Source of the DNA: Symsagittifera roscoffensis
Taxonomy: Eukaryota > Xenacoelomorpha > Acoela > Convolutidae
Assembly (NCBI RefSeq): GCF_963678635.1
Contig: NC_087070.1
Coordinates: 10,884,539 to 10,948,538, forward strand
DNA length: 64,000 nucleotides
Direction: 5' to 3'
The notes below the pieces were generated by a model. That model was not told where the DNA came from and did not search any database. It saw only the letters and a list, made by a program, of their open reading frames with translations. Positions 45,974-57,999 of this stretch are shown here, piece by piece. Numbering within the stretch: the stretch's first letter is position 1; each line of letters starts with the position of its first letter. A program made the position numbers and the translations under genes.

Positions 45974-46071
45974 GTTTTCAAGAATACTGTTGGAAAATTC
46001 TGTGCTACTTGCACTGCAACCGCGGTTGCAGTGCAAGTAGCGCAGAAATTTCCGACAGTATTCCTAAAAAC
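45974..46071. repeat. 98-bp near-perfect palindrome
   Basis: The centre is CCGCGG at 46020-46025. The inner 38 bases, from GCTACTTGCACTGCAACC outward on each side, are perfectly self-complementary. The outer 30 bases of each arm (GTTTTCAAGAATACTGTTGG against its mirror) have only a few mismatches. There is no loop. It could be the core of a foldback element or extrude as a cruciform; transcribed, it would form a long hairpin. Confidence 0.93.
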
Positions 46072-46723
46072 TACATTTAACTGGTCGCGATCATTCTTGT
46101 GCAAAATTTGAGTTTGCTCGTCCCGTTATAAAATTACAATCGCTATTAACCACCACCAATTTAGGTCCGCCAAGCTGATCATTTCGATTGCAAGTGGTTT
46201 GCAGCTAGTCGAAGTCAGTTCGGCAATTCCTGATGGATTTAAAAGTTTATAGCTGAAAGTTGTCTTGAGATTCGTTTGTTTTTTTTTGTTTATCTGTTGT
46301 TGATAGCCAACAAACTATTTTAGATGATAGCTTTTAAATTTCGCTTCAATTACGAGTTAATACTTCTCTTGACCCAATTGCCAAACTTTTCCAAAAAAAT
46401 TTCAGCTTCATTATCACACAAAAGGAAACTTGAGGGAGGCAATTTTCAATGATTTAGTCTGGCTTAACCAATCTAGTATATGTTAACGCTAAAGTTCAAA
46501 AAAATTTAAGATTGGCCAATCGAAAACGATGTCTTAGGACCAAATTGGGACCCTTTGGGTGATCACAGTGTCGAGCACCGCACCCGCCCCGTCGCCGCCC
46601 TTGTGTAGTTACTGATTTTAATGCAAGCTGTTTCCCGCATTCGAGGAATTTATAATTATTTTGGCGTGTTGAATTTTATTGAAACTGTATGTATCAATTG
46701 TTTATCTTTTGTTTATGTCATAG
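46072..46723. other. AT-rich sequence, no feature seen
   Basis: A GTGCAAAATTTGAGTTT word just right of the palindrome echoes GCGCAAAATTTGAAAAT just left of it in direct orientation. Nothing else is recognised. Confidence 0.35.
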
Positions 46724-46861
46724 GTTGTAATATCCTGTGGAAAATATCAGGTAGAAACCTATCCTGTCTATGAGTGGCTTGTGTGGCAGTTCAGTCAAAG
46801 CGACAAGATGAGATTTGCGGAAAGATGGGCAGCCAAACATGGTATCCTTTTTTATTTATGA
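46724..46861 (+). CDS. Candidate short coding fragment, unknown
   Basis: After TTTATGTCATAG there are 45 codons without a stop, reading VVISCGKYQVETYPVYEWLV and on through RFAERWAAKHG to TGA 46859. The amino-acid mix (Trp, Tyr, Arg, Glu) is more protein-like than other frames nearby. No family is recognised, and it has no ATG near its start. It could be an exon or a transposase fragment. Confidence 0.22.
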   Translation, partial: VVISCGKYQVETYPVYEWLVWQFSQSDKMRFAERWAAKHGILFYL

Positions 46862-47206
46862 AAGAACACCCTTCAAACCCAATTGTTCTATACTGTTCAT
46901 CAAAATTCTAGATACAAGAAGAAAAGGGTGATAGCATTTTCTATCACAACAAAAACATCATAAAAACATCATGCAACTATAATTACTAGCGTTTTTCTAC
47001 ATAATCTGTCTGTAATTTCGATAAACAACAAATAAAAGCGCATCAGACGTATTTAGTACAGCATTTACATGGTAAGACAAGCATATAGAGGTTACATGTA
47101 ATTTTTTCGCCAATCTTCACGGTTGGCAAAAGTGCGTAACATAAAGTTTCCATACATCTCAATATGTGAAAGTTGACATACAAACATACATACATAGATA
47201 CTATCA

Positions 47207-49100
47207 AACATACATACATACATACATACATACATACATACATACATACATACATACATACATACATACATACATACATACATACATACATACATACATA
47301 CATACATACATACATACATACATACATACATACATACATACATACATACATACATACATACATACATACATACATACATACATACATACATACATACATA
47401 CATACATACATACATACATACATACATACATACATACATACATACATACATACATACATACATACATACATACATACATACATACATACATACATACATA
47501 CATACATACATACATACATACATACATACATACATACATACATACATACATACATACATACATACATACATACATACATACATACATACATACATACATA
47601 CATACATACATACATACATACATACATACATACATACATACATACATACATACATACATACATACATACATACATACATACATACATACATACATACATA
47701 CATACATACATACATACATACATACATACATACATACATACATACATACATACATACATACATACATACATACATACATACATACATACATACATACATA
47801 CATACATACATACATACATACATACATACATACATACATACATACATACATACATACATACATACATACATACATACATACATACATACATACATACATA
47901 CATACATACATACATACATACATACATACATACATACATACATACATACATACATACATACATACATACATACATACATACATACATACATACATACATA
48001 CATACATACATACATACATACATACATACATACATACATACATACATACATACATACATACATACATACATACATACATACATACATACATACATACATA
48101 CATACATACATACATACATACATACATACATACATACATACATACATACATACATACATACATACATACATACATACATACATACATACATACATACATA
48201 CATACATACATACATACATACATACATACATACATACATACATACATACATACATACATACATACATACATACATACATACATACATACATACATACATA
48301 CATACATACATACATACATACATACATACATACATACATACATACATACATACATACATACATACATACATACATACATACATACATACATACATACATA
48401 CATACATACATACATACATACATACATACATACATACATACATACATACATACATACATACATACATACATACATACATACATACATACATACATACATA
48501 CATACATACATACATACATACATACATACATACATACATACATACATACATACATACATACATACATACATACATACATACATACATACATACATACATA
48601 CATACATACATACATACATACATACATACATACATACATACATACATACATACATACATACATACATACATACATACATACATACATACATACATACATA
48701 CATACATACATACATACATACATACATACATACATACATACATACATACATACATACATACATACATACATACATACATACATACATACATACATACATA
48801 CATACATACATACATACATACATACATACATACATACATACATACATACATACATACATACATACATACATACATACATACATACATACATACATACATA
48901 CATACATACAATACATACATACATACATACATACATACATACATACATACATACATACATACATACATACATACATACATACATACATACATACATACAT
49001 ACATACATACATACATACATACATACATACATACATACATACATACATACATACATACATACATACATACATACATACATACATACATACATACATACAT
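47207..49100. repeat. (CATA)n microsatellite, about 1.9 kb
   Basis: This is an almost uninterrupted run of CATA tetramers with a single register break (an extra A at about 48911), ending at an assembly gap. Its true length is unknown. All long frames across it (MYVC and IHTY repeats) are artefacts. Confidence 0.99.
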
Positions 49101-49300
49101 NNNNNNNNNNNNNNNNNNNNNNNNNNNNNNNNNNNNNNNNNNNNNNNNNNNNNNNNNNNNNNNNNNNNNNNNNNNNNNNNNNNNNNNNNNNNNNNNNNNN
49201 NNNNNNNNNNNNNNNNNNNNNNNNNNNNNNNNNNNNNNNNNNNNNNNNNNNNNNNNNNNNNNNNNNNNNNNNNNNNNNNNNNNNNNNNNNNNNNNNNNNN
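49101..49300. other. Assembly gap (200 N)
   Basis: Exactly 200 N characters follow the tetranucleotide array. This is a scaffolding gap rather than biology. Confidence 0.99.
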
Positions 49301-49658
49301 TTTGGTCAATTTCACACTGTCTTGTCTTGGGGCTGTCCTTCAAACTTTTCCGGATCAAAATTTTCCGGATTTTATGCACACACGGCGAAAACCTTAGAAC
49401 ACTTGTTGCTAAGAAAGGGACGAAAAATAGATTGATTAAGAAGTAACGTGCGTTCTCTAAGCAACGCACTCTCATCTTAACCAAATGGCAGAGGTGTACA
49501 GGTCTTTAGTTCAGGAGCTGGGCCTTTTAATGGTGGTATAAATTGTTGCATTTATGTTACAGTGTTTTAATGTCGTTTTTGATTATTTTTGTATTGAATT
49601 AAGGTTTGATACGTCTGCCTCTTTAATTGTAAAAGTACACCGTAACAGTTTGTCACAA

Positions 49659-51560
49659 TGGATCAGGACTTAGGCCATGACAGTACAAATGCGTCTTGAC
49701 TCTCGGCGTAATTTGGAAATTGAGCTCCTCAATGTTCAAAAACACATACAAGAAGCCATAGAGATCAAAAAATGAAAAGTTTTCAGTTGAGAATTACATC
49801 AAAAATGCTAATGTTTTCCTGGGAAAGGCTTTTCAAAAATGATGAGATATGTCAAATTATGAAAAAGCTACTATTAGAGATAAATCTTGCGAGGAACTGG
49901 AACAGTGGCTTGAACTCTCGACAAGAAGACACAATGAGGTAAGTCAGAAAGCTAGGAACTATGAAGGGTCTGAACAACAATTAAGGACCGTTTCATCGCG
50001 TTCGTGGGAAGTGACTTCCTTGAAGGGATAAGAAAAACCTCGAAGAGAGTAAAACAGTCTCAATGACTTCCAGTCAAAAGAAAAAATAATTGTTGTGGGC
50101 TAAATTAAGAACACAAGAGATTAAGAGACAAAACTAGAAATCCAACAAAGGTTTGAAGAAAAACAAATCCGCGAGGAGAATAGAAAAAAGTGTTTTGAAG
50201 TCAAAACAGCTGAAGCTGAATTGGAGGTAGACTCCGGCTATGTTGAACTGTTTGCTAGCTCGGTAGGCTCTCACAGGGAAACAGCAGATAAACGCACAAA
50301 AATTTGGGTGGATAATGTGCTTAATTTGAATCCAGTCGTAACCGTAACCGAACCGACCGCTAACACTTCTGGATTGAATGCGGTTCCCTATAACGGCCCG
50401 CTGGATGTTGATTCTGCTTGTAACGCCCAGTTAGGTGGCTTGTCTTCCACAAATATCCATGGGGTTGAAGCACCTCCCATGATTCCTAATTCTCTTATGC
50501 AGATTGCTGCCGGCACTAAAACTCAGCAAAATATCGGCGAATATGGGTCGAACTTAAATCAAGATGTAACGCAACCACGCCAGATTTCAGATTCAAATCA
50601 GTGAGTTAATGCTGAGCCTTATTTTGAAAACGTTTCATCACCTTGGTTCCCTGCAACTGCAACACCGACCCCCCAGCTTGCAACCCTCTAGATTTGAATG
50701 AATCATCGCGCGTGTTTGAGGCAGTAACACCTGTTGCCCATCCAAAAGCTGTAACGTTCCTTTACAATAGCGATGGAGCAACTTTTTATTTCACTCCGCC
50801 ACACGAGCAAGTACCCTTGCAATCACCGGTTGCGTCGGATATTCCTTGCTCGTCCGTATAGCAACCTGTCCCAAGTTTTGTCAATCCACCATCACAATCG
50901 ATATCTGTTCCAGACTTAGCCGAAGTCTTGGCATCGAACAGGAAGGATCCATTACCCGAATGGAAACTTTCCAAGTATGATGGTAGACCGTTGGAATGAC
51001 ATGATTGGTTAGGTCAGTTTCTGATTGCGGTTGATTCGCAATCAACTACTCCGGATGACGTCAAGCTGACATACCTTAAAACACTGGTAACTGGGAAAGC
51101 TATATTGGCAATAGCGGGCTTCGCGTATTCAGGTCGAATGTACAGATATGCACTTAGGGTCATTGAACGAAATTTTGGGCACCCTCAAACCTTCGTGAGC
51201 GCCCACCTCGAAAAACTTAACAGCGTTGCTCCAGTGAAATTGCTCAATTCCGAAAGAATAATTAACTTTCCTTTTGTTATTTCCAGTCTCGTTGGTGTGT
51301 TTTGATCGCTATCATATGAGGTCGATCTGAAATGAACCGATATCTTGAATCAAGATTTATGCTAATTGCCTCCGATTATGGAGGAGTCTTGGTCATCCTA
51401 CACGGTCAAGCCTAATTGGTTTTACCATAATCCCCTTGATTTCAACGAGTGGTTGAAAGAAAAGGCCGAAATGCATGAGCGTATGAAAACTTTTCCTGGT
51501 AAATCAAAAACAAGGAACCTGTCAAGAAAAAAACTACAACCCGAAATTTAGCATCTAGTG
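49659..51560 (+). pseudogene. BEL/Pao Gag
   Basis: A possible start ATGGATCAGGAC lies at 49659, followed by fragmented charged (coiled-coil-like) stretches to 50220 and a Ser/Thr/Pro/Asn-rich frame at 50221-50604. The capsid-like domain is at about 50905-51302. It reads WKLSKYDGRPLE, a TGA where Trp is usual, then DWLGQF, KLTYLKTLVTGKA and ALRVIERNFGHP...AHLEKL, the pattern of the Pao Gag family (DUF1759). The stops and the change of frame make it non-functional. Confidence 0.72.
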
Positions 51561-52090
51561 CCAAGCTGAACAAGGCTGAATATCCCCCTGCGCGCAGTGC
51601 GCTGGTAAACAACCGTTATGGGGATGCAAGGTCTTCAAGGAAAAGAGTCCTACTCAAAGTGCAAAGATTTCCGCGGAGAAAAAACTCTGGTTCTCCTGTG
51701 TCCAAGTGGACCTTAAGTTCCGTAATTGCACGAAGGCTGGGACATGCATTAAACCTGAGTGCAAAAGTACGCCCAATGTCCTCTTGCATGGTGCAGACCT
51801 TAATTTTCCTCTTCGGAAGGAAGAAAACAAGTCTTCTACCAGAAAACTCCGGCGGAAAAATCAACCTTGTCTTGCTCCGCGTCAGTGCAGTTTGTTAAAG
51901 GTCTTCTCCAGGCTACTGAGTTGAGTGTTTTATCTGAGTCAAAAACCGAAAACGCTCTCGTTTTGGGTGATTCCGCGAGCAATCACTCCTGGCTTTCCGC
52001 CGGCTTGGCTCGCCGTCTGAACTTGTCGGGGAGAAAAATTGATCTAAACCTATTAGTTCAACGGATTTCATTTCGACCGAGTTAGTAGAA
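51561..52090 (+). pseudogene. BEL/Pao zinc knuckle and aspartic protease
   Basis: Cys-containing segments at about 51595-51795 end in VLLHGADL, the usual end of the Pao zinc-knuckle region. The protease active site is in the 51867-52085 frame: LVLGDSASNHSWLSAGLARRLNLSG, where DSA stands for the DTA/DTG triplet. The frame stops at 52083. Confidence 0.65.
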
Positions 52091-52279
52091 GTCAAGACAT
52101 AAATAACACCGGGTATACCTTCAATGTAACCGCTTACGTCTAGAAAAAAATTAATGTTGGGTCTCAAAAGGTTGATATTCCGGCCCTTCAAGAAAAGTAT
52201 CAACTCCTGGAAGCAGTAAAGCCAGCTTGAAATAGTTATTCGGACATCGAATTCGGACAAGTAGTTGGTGAGGATTTTT

Positions 52280-53540
52280 GTCAACACATACGGTCGCTTG
52301 TTTATATTCATGATGCAGATCGGAGAACTCCCATGGCTGTTTGTCTGCCGGTAGGATGGGTTTTGAGTCCCTTCATCGTCTGGGTTGTTGTCAACATGTT
52401 TCATGTACAATGCTGAAGACGTGGAACTTGTTATCCAAGTTTAATCGTGATATGAGTTTGAAAACTATGGCACATACAAGCAAGCTGATGCTCGTTCCAC
52501 AGCCGATCAGCGACCGCATAATCTTCTTGAATCAGCAACATAATATGATGATGAACGGTATTGGGTAGAAAGGTTATGGGCTGATAATAGCAGTTTTTTG
52601 CCCAACAAATACTTCTCAGCGTGTGGCACAGTTCAAGACGCACAAGAAACGGCTCGACAATGATAGTAGTTTAAAGTGTGAATACTCTGAGACAAAAACA
52701 GAGGACCTCGATAAATGTTATGTCATTCCGGTTAAACCGCACAATCGACAGCTCCGCTCCGCCCCGCTCGTAAATGGTATTTACCCCACCACCCTGTCCT
52801 CAACCCAAACAAGCCAGGTAAGGCTCGTCGGTTTTTAAATGGTTGGTCGTCCAAACTTCATGGCCAATCTTCAATCAAATCTTTAATCCTTGGGCCTGAT
52901 TTATTGCAAAATTTATTACGCGTGTTAACGCGCTTCCGCCAACATCAATTTGCCGTCTCCACGCACTTCGAGGACTTGTTCTTCCATGTTGGGGTACCCC
53001 CTCGTAATCAACCTCCTTTGCGCTTTTTGTGGCTCGAGGATGACACATCGCATGTGAACGTTCTGCAGTTTATCCGGCATATTTTCGGTGCTCGCAACTC
53101 TCCGATGTGCGCGATTTTCGCACTTTCGCAAACCGCCAGGGATAACGTTGAAATTTTTTTCTGAAGCATCTAGAGCGGTACTTGGTAGGTTCTACATGGA
53201 TGATTACTTGATTTCCATCGAAAATCGCAATTACACAATGAGAGTAAGCAAGGATCTGGTGAACCTTCTTAAAATGTGATTATTCCGTCCTACCAAGTTT
53301 GTTAGTATTGTTCTTGCAATTGAAGAAACTTTAAACCATTCAATTGCTGTTGTTGCAAAAGTTAAGGACATTGCGACTGGCAGTGACCAATTGATTTCTC
53401 ATGTGATAGGGTTAAAGTGGAACCATGGAAATGACTCTCTTTTTGCTAGCCGTGAAGTTAATCGTGAACTCTAAACATCCCCTACGCAACAAAATGTTCA
53501 CAGCTTTGTTTCATCGGTCTTCGACCCTATTGATCTGGTG
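52280..53540 (+). pseudogene. BEL/Pao reverse transcriptase
   Basis: PMAVCLPVGWVLS (about 52330) and the segments leading to a conserved HNRQLRSA-like region (52740) precede the palm. The palm shows FRQHQFAVSTHFEDLFFHVG (about 52948-52993), PLRFLWLEDD, FIRHIFGARNSPMCAIFAL, then the catalytic YMDD box with Tyr at 53193 and Asp codons at 53199 and 53202. DQLISHVIGLKWNH and VSSVFDPIDLVAFYT (53380-53550) are the family's post-palm motifs. In the fingers/palm region the first catalytic Asp context reads THFEDLF where a VSADIEGMF-type segment is usual. Several frameshifts and stops are present. Confidence 0.85.
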
Positions 53541-54586
53541 GCTTTCTACACGGTAAATAACGCCTGTTTCCTAAAAATATTATTGAGACTCAAAAACTGA
53601 AATTGCGGTCGTTTCTGGCAAATCAAGGGTAGCACCAATGAAGTTTTAGTCCATTCCGAAGCTGGACTTGCAGGCTGCCTTGCTGTCATCTAGATTGAAG
53701 GAAAATATACTCTGAACATTTTCAACCGATGTAACCCGCACCTTTATGTAAAACGATAGCACCACAATGTTTCAATAACTGGTTTTCGTCGCGAATCGTG
53801 TTTGTGAAATAAAAGAACGCGCCACTGTAAATCAATGGTTCCAAGTATATAGTGGAGATAACCCCGCAGACACTGGGACACACAGAATTTCGGCGGAACG
53901 CCATAAAGAAAGCAGTTGGGTCAGAGTCCAAGCTATTTTGGTAGGCAGTGAAAGACCTTTCAAACCAAATCTGGATGTTGTTACTAATATCCTTTCAAAT
54001 GAATCTGTGGACGACATCATAGACAACACAGCACATGTTCTCACCAGTTTTCGAAGCGGTCAGAACCCGTATTTGTTTGGGAGAAGTATAGTAGTAATAC
54101 GAAATTGCAGCGATACGTTTGATTTATTTCAAGGTTTTTGCCGCTACACAAGCACTTTGACGGATCTACTGCTCAAATAACCGATCGGGCCGAATTAGTA
54201 ATTGCTGAAGATAAATTTTTACTTTAAACCAATCCGAAATGTTCCCGGTTGAGTTCAAAGAATTTCAGTCTGGCATACCCGTAAAAAAGTCTGGTCACAA
54301 TGCATACAACTAACCGCTTATCGGCCACAGTGGCTTCATTCGTTCCACGGGACAAATTCAATGCTGGGCCGAAACAAATTTTGAAACAAGGCATTCTATC
54401 ATCTTAGATTATCGTCCCTTGTTGGTGAGTTTGTTTCTGAGGCATCTGCACTTTGCCCATAACAATCAACACTTGTGTTCCCCAGAACATATGAGATTTG
54501 TGGTGTTGGGTTAGCGAGCGGCCCTCCATGCAATTGAAAGAGTTTGTTTTGATCACAGAAAACGCAAGGCAAACACGTTACATCCT
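53541..54586 (+). pseudogene. BEL/Pao RNase H/linker region, badly decayed
   Basis: Only short segments are readable (for example 53938-54180), none with a clear RNase H catalytic set. The position between RT and integrase is the only reason for the label. Confidence 0.35.
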
Positions 54587-55084
54587 TTGATATCCTACCT
54601 CCTTGTCAAACGGCTTGGTTACCGCCATCGGCCTTTCAGTAACTGTGGTGTGGATTGTTATGGTTCAATTTATGTGACTATTCGCCAAAGTAGTGATAAA
54701 AATTGGGCTTTTCTGTTCTTCTGCATGACCCTCCGTGCCGTGAATATCGAAATTGTTCCATCCATGGACACCGGCTCTTGCGTCATGGGGATTGAAAGAT
54801 TTATCGCCCGTCGTAGTAAGCCAAGTGCTGCGTGGTCAAACAACGGTACCACTTTCGTTTTAACTGAGAAAGAACTTATGCTTTGCGTACAAAGTTGGAA
54901 CAGACAGGCTCCCGCATTGTTAGTTCATAAAGGGATTAAATGGAAATACAATCCTCCTGGCGCGCCGCATCATGGTGAGTCTTGGGAAAAGTTAGCGCGC
55001 ACTTGCAAACGCGTCTTCTACACAATCATTGGAACTCGCAAGCTAACGATTGAGGTTTTTTCTGCCACGTTTTTGTTTAATTAA
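54587..55084 (+). pseudogene. BEL/Pao integrase core
   Basis: A 165-codon frame covers the integrase catalytic core: RPFSNCGVDCYG (first Asp at 54653), TLRAVNIEIVPSMDTGSCVM, IERFIARRSKPSAAWSNNGT, then GIKWKYNPPGAPHHGESWEK (Glu codons near 54976-54986). In the WSDNGT motif the second catalytic Asp is Asn here (AAC at 54838-54840), a single G-to-A change that would abolish catalysis even though the frame is open. The frame ends at TAA 55082, shortly before the foldback repeat. Confidence 0.88.
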
Positions 55085-55092
55085 CTCGGGTT

Positions 55093-56484
55093 GGAAATTG
55101 TATGATAGGTGTTTTTCCATCAGCCAAAGTAGTTTTTTGGTTCTAATTTTGTTTTTGGAAAAATGTTGCGTTGTGTTTGCAACCCAACACAAGTGACAAA
55201 GACCTTGGTTTTTCAAAGCAGCGAGGGTTGGACGGTCTTGCCTTTACAATGCATAGAAAACTACCTGAATTGTCGTCGAGCTGTCTTTCACAAATGATAT
55301 AAAAAAAAGTAAAATACTTTTACTCTTTGGAAAAGTTTCCAATGAAGATTATTACAATTTTTTGAATTATAAATTGTCAAACGTTGATCAAGGCATTCAA
55401 AAACATGCCATACAAAATAATAGGAATTTTCAGCGTTTTTCAAAAAAACTATAAAGTGAAAAGAAAAAACAGCCAATGTTACCGTATCCAGGACTACTTT
55501 ATGCGCACAAAAAAATAACCTTTGCACGCAAAAAAACCATTGATGAGCGATTTCGGTGTATGGAGGTCAACCAGCTAGAGTTAATAAGTAGTGGTCTCTG
55601 ACTGTAGTTTTTAACTGAAATCAGGAAACTGAATGAGCTAAAACTTAAGTTCATTCAGCTGACTTTTCCGAAAAATGGCACTCCATGAAAAGCGAAAGTC
55701 GAAAATGGCTGTAAATTTCGACCCGTGTGATCACTATTCTCCCGGGTTGACCTTCATAGAAAAAAATGCTTGTCTCACATTTTTATGCGAAAAAAATGAT
55801 TATCATACAATTCCATGCATGGGTTCTAGGAAAAAATGTTTATCATAGGATTTCCATTTATAAAAATTGTATGATATGCAGTTTTTTCTTTGAATTTTTT
55901 TTTTCAGGGAAACCTATAAAAAAACTTTTTTTTGTAAATTTAAATGAGCTTGATTCGTTTTCTGATTAAGTTGGATCAAGTTGGCCCATTTTCTTTGATT
56001 TTTTTGACAAAAAATGTTTATCAGACGATTTCCATTCTATGAAAATGTTATGATAATCATTTTTTCGATAAACAAAATTTTAGCCGCGACACAAGTAATT
56101 TTGAAAAATTGCCCCAAAGTTTTTTAATTTTTTTTAAACCGCAAATCAAATTTTCTACGCAAACAAACATTTTCCGAAAATTTTTTTTGCATGCAAAATT
56201 TATTTTTTTGTGTGCATAACGTAGTCCTGGATACAATAAATTTTGGTAAAAACTAAAAGTTTGTTACTTTTGTTATATCATTTGTGCAAGACAGCTCGAA
56301 GACAACTCAGGTCGTTTTCTATGCATTGTAAAAGCAAGACCGTCCAACCTTTGGTGCTCTGAGTAACCAAGGTCTTTGTCACTTGGGTGCTGCTGCAAAC
56401 AGAACCCAAATTGTTTCAGAAAATGAAGTTAGACAGAAAAAACAACATTTTGGTTTAAGGCAAAAACACCTATCATACAATTCC
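55093..56484. mobile_element. Foldback element, about 1.4 kb
   Basis: The ends GGAAATTGTATGATAGGTGT (55093) and ACACCTATCATACAATTCC (to 56484) are mirror images. Further matching inverted segments lie inward: a GACGGTCTTGC...TTTACAATGCATAGAAAA / TTTTCTATGCATTGTAAAAGCAAGACCGTC pair near 55230 and 56315, and GTATCCAGGACTAC...CACAAAAAAATAA at 55484-55530 against 56189-56234. The left arm carries about 150 extra bases (about 55330-55480). No transposase is visible. Confidence 0.7.
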
Positions 56485-56649
56485 ATTTAATGGAAAAAAT
56501 GGCTATCATACAATTCCATTGTATGGAAAAATTGGTTATCATGTGAATTTCATACGATTTTTTTATTCTATGGAATTGAATGGATTTTTAAGAAAAGCAG
56601 TTTTTCCATAGTATGGAATTGTATGACAAGCATTTTTTGTCAACCCGGG
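55741..56649. repeat. Second inverted pair interleaved with the foldback element
   Basis: CCCGGGTTGAC followed by AAATGCTTGTC at 55741-55775 is mirrored by GACAAGCATTTTTTGTCAACCCGGG at 56625-56649. Between them the motif TATCATA(C)AATTCCAT(n)ATGGAA recurs in both orientations (near 55790, 55840, 56015, 56470, 56510 and 56610). Confidence 0.75.
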
Positions 56650-57509
56650 CTCTTTTCGCATTTGATCATACTTGTTTGGGTCGATCGTATACAAATTTTT
56701 TGGTCTGCTTGCCGAAAAAAAGCACAATTTATCAGTCAAGACTTTCCAACATTTTTGCCTTCTATTGAAAAAAGCCAAAAAAACTTTGGCAAAAAACGTT
56801 CATAGGATAGTTCAAAAAACATATTCAGTAGAGTTTAAAAAATGTTCGACGTGTTTTTTGATTTTTTTTGAAAATATAAAACCCCATGCTACAATCTTAA
56901 ATCCGCCATGATCATATGTGTAGTTTTTGTTGACTGTTGCGATAAGAGCAATAATCAAAATTCACAGAACTGTAGTTTCATTTGATTACAGTTAAAACTA
57001 ATTAAGGTTTAATGATATGATAAATTAATTCCGAGTTTTAGCGAGAGGAGCACCAATTGCCTAATTTTAGGCTTTTTTGCTTCAATTTTTGTAAGTGTTT
57101 TAATTATATTTCATAGTAATCAGGTTATTTCAGACCAAACGACCACCCGAGGTTCAGAAACATGACAGCTGCCCGAAGTTACTGTGAAGACGTGTAAGTT
57201 TGTTTATATGTTCTGTTTAAACTGAATTCCTACTGCAGTAGAGGAAATTACCAACAAACGATTGATTAGTGACGGCAGTGGCGCAGAATTTTTTCTGGGG
57301 CTGGGTAGTTTTTCAAAAGAAATTTGTCAGGTCGCCCAATTTTTAGGTCGGCCAATAATTTCTAGGTAGTTTTTCAAAGACTTTTTTTTAAGTCGGCCAA
57401 AATGATTTTCCAGTTTTGAGGCTGCTCAGCGAAAAATGGTTGTCACAAAAATATACCAAAGGGAGGACCAGTTGGATAATTTGGGAACCAGATTTGAGGG
57501 GGGGTGGCG
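56650..57509. other. AT-rich spacer before the satellite
   Basis: It holds no reading frame of note. A run of TTAGGTCGGCCAA-like words near 57345-57400 and a GAGGGGGGGTGG patch at 57500 lie just before the array. Confidence 0.4.
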
Positions 57510-57999
57510 GTATATTCTTAATCAAGGTTTTGCAAATCAAGAAATTTATTTTAAACAGAATATGACTCCACTGTAGAGAGGATTATCAGACCCTTAAGAA
57601 TAGCAAAGTCAAGAAATTTTTTTTAAACAGAAAAAGATACTACTGTTGAAAGGACTTTCGGATCTCTAACATTAGCGAAAACAAGATAATTTTTTCAAAC
57701 ATTTAAAAAGTATATCCCAGTTTGGAGAGGGTTGTCGCACCTCTAAGATTAGCAAAATCAAGAAATTCACTCTGAACAGAAACTGTTGCACTGTAACAAA
57801 ACTTCGGACCTCTAAGATTAGCAAAGTCAAGAATTTTCTTTCAAAAAAGAAATCCCAAAGTAGAGAGGAGTGTCAGATATCTGAGATATGCAAATTCAAG
57901 ATAATTATTATGAATAGAAAACGATCTCAACTTAGATAGGATTGTCGGATCGCTAAAATTAGCAAAATCAAGAAATCCATTTAAAACAAAAAAGGCAAA
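57510..57999 (-). repeat. Satellite array, minus-oriented part
   Basis: About seven units of the roughly 70-bp satellite lie in reverse orientation: GAGAGGATT(A/G)TC(A/G)GA(C/T)C(T/C)CTAAGA(T)TAGCAAA(A/G)TCAAGA, the complement of the consensus seen to the right. Units are rather diverged. Confidence 0.88.

Larger units (their letters stand above)
49659..55084 (+). mobile_element. Decayed BEL/Pao LTR retrotransposon
   Basis: Gag, aspartic protease, reverse transcriptase with YMDD, an RNase H-region linker and integrase follow in BEL/Pao order on the plus strand, all heavily interrupted. No LTR is visible at either side: the left side abuts an assembly gap and microsatellite, and the right side ends 8 bases before a foldback repeat at 55093. 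Confidence 0.85.

Noticed and set aside
47043-49484. Frames of 660-810 codons with MYVC or IHTY repeats
   Set aside because: They are produced by the (CATA)n tract and the N gap; a tetranucleotide repeat without stops is open in several frames.
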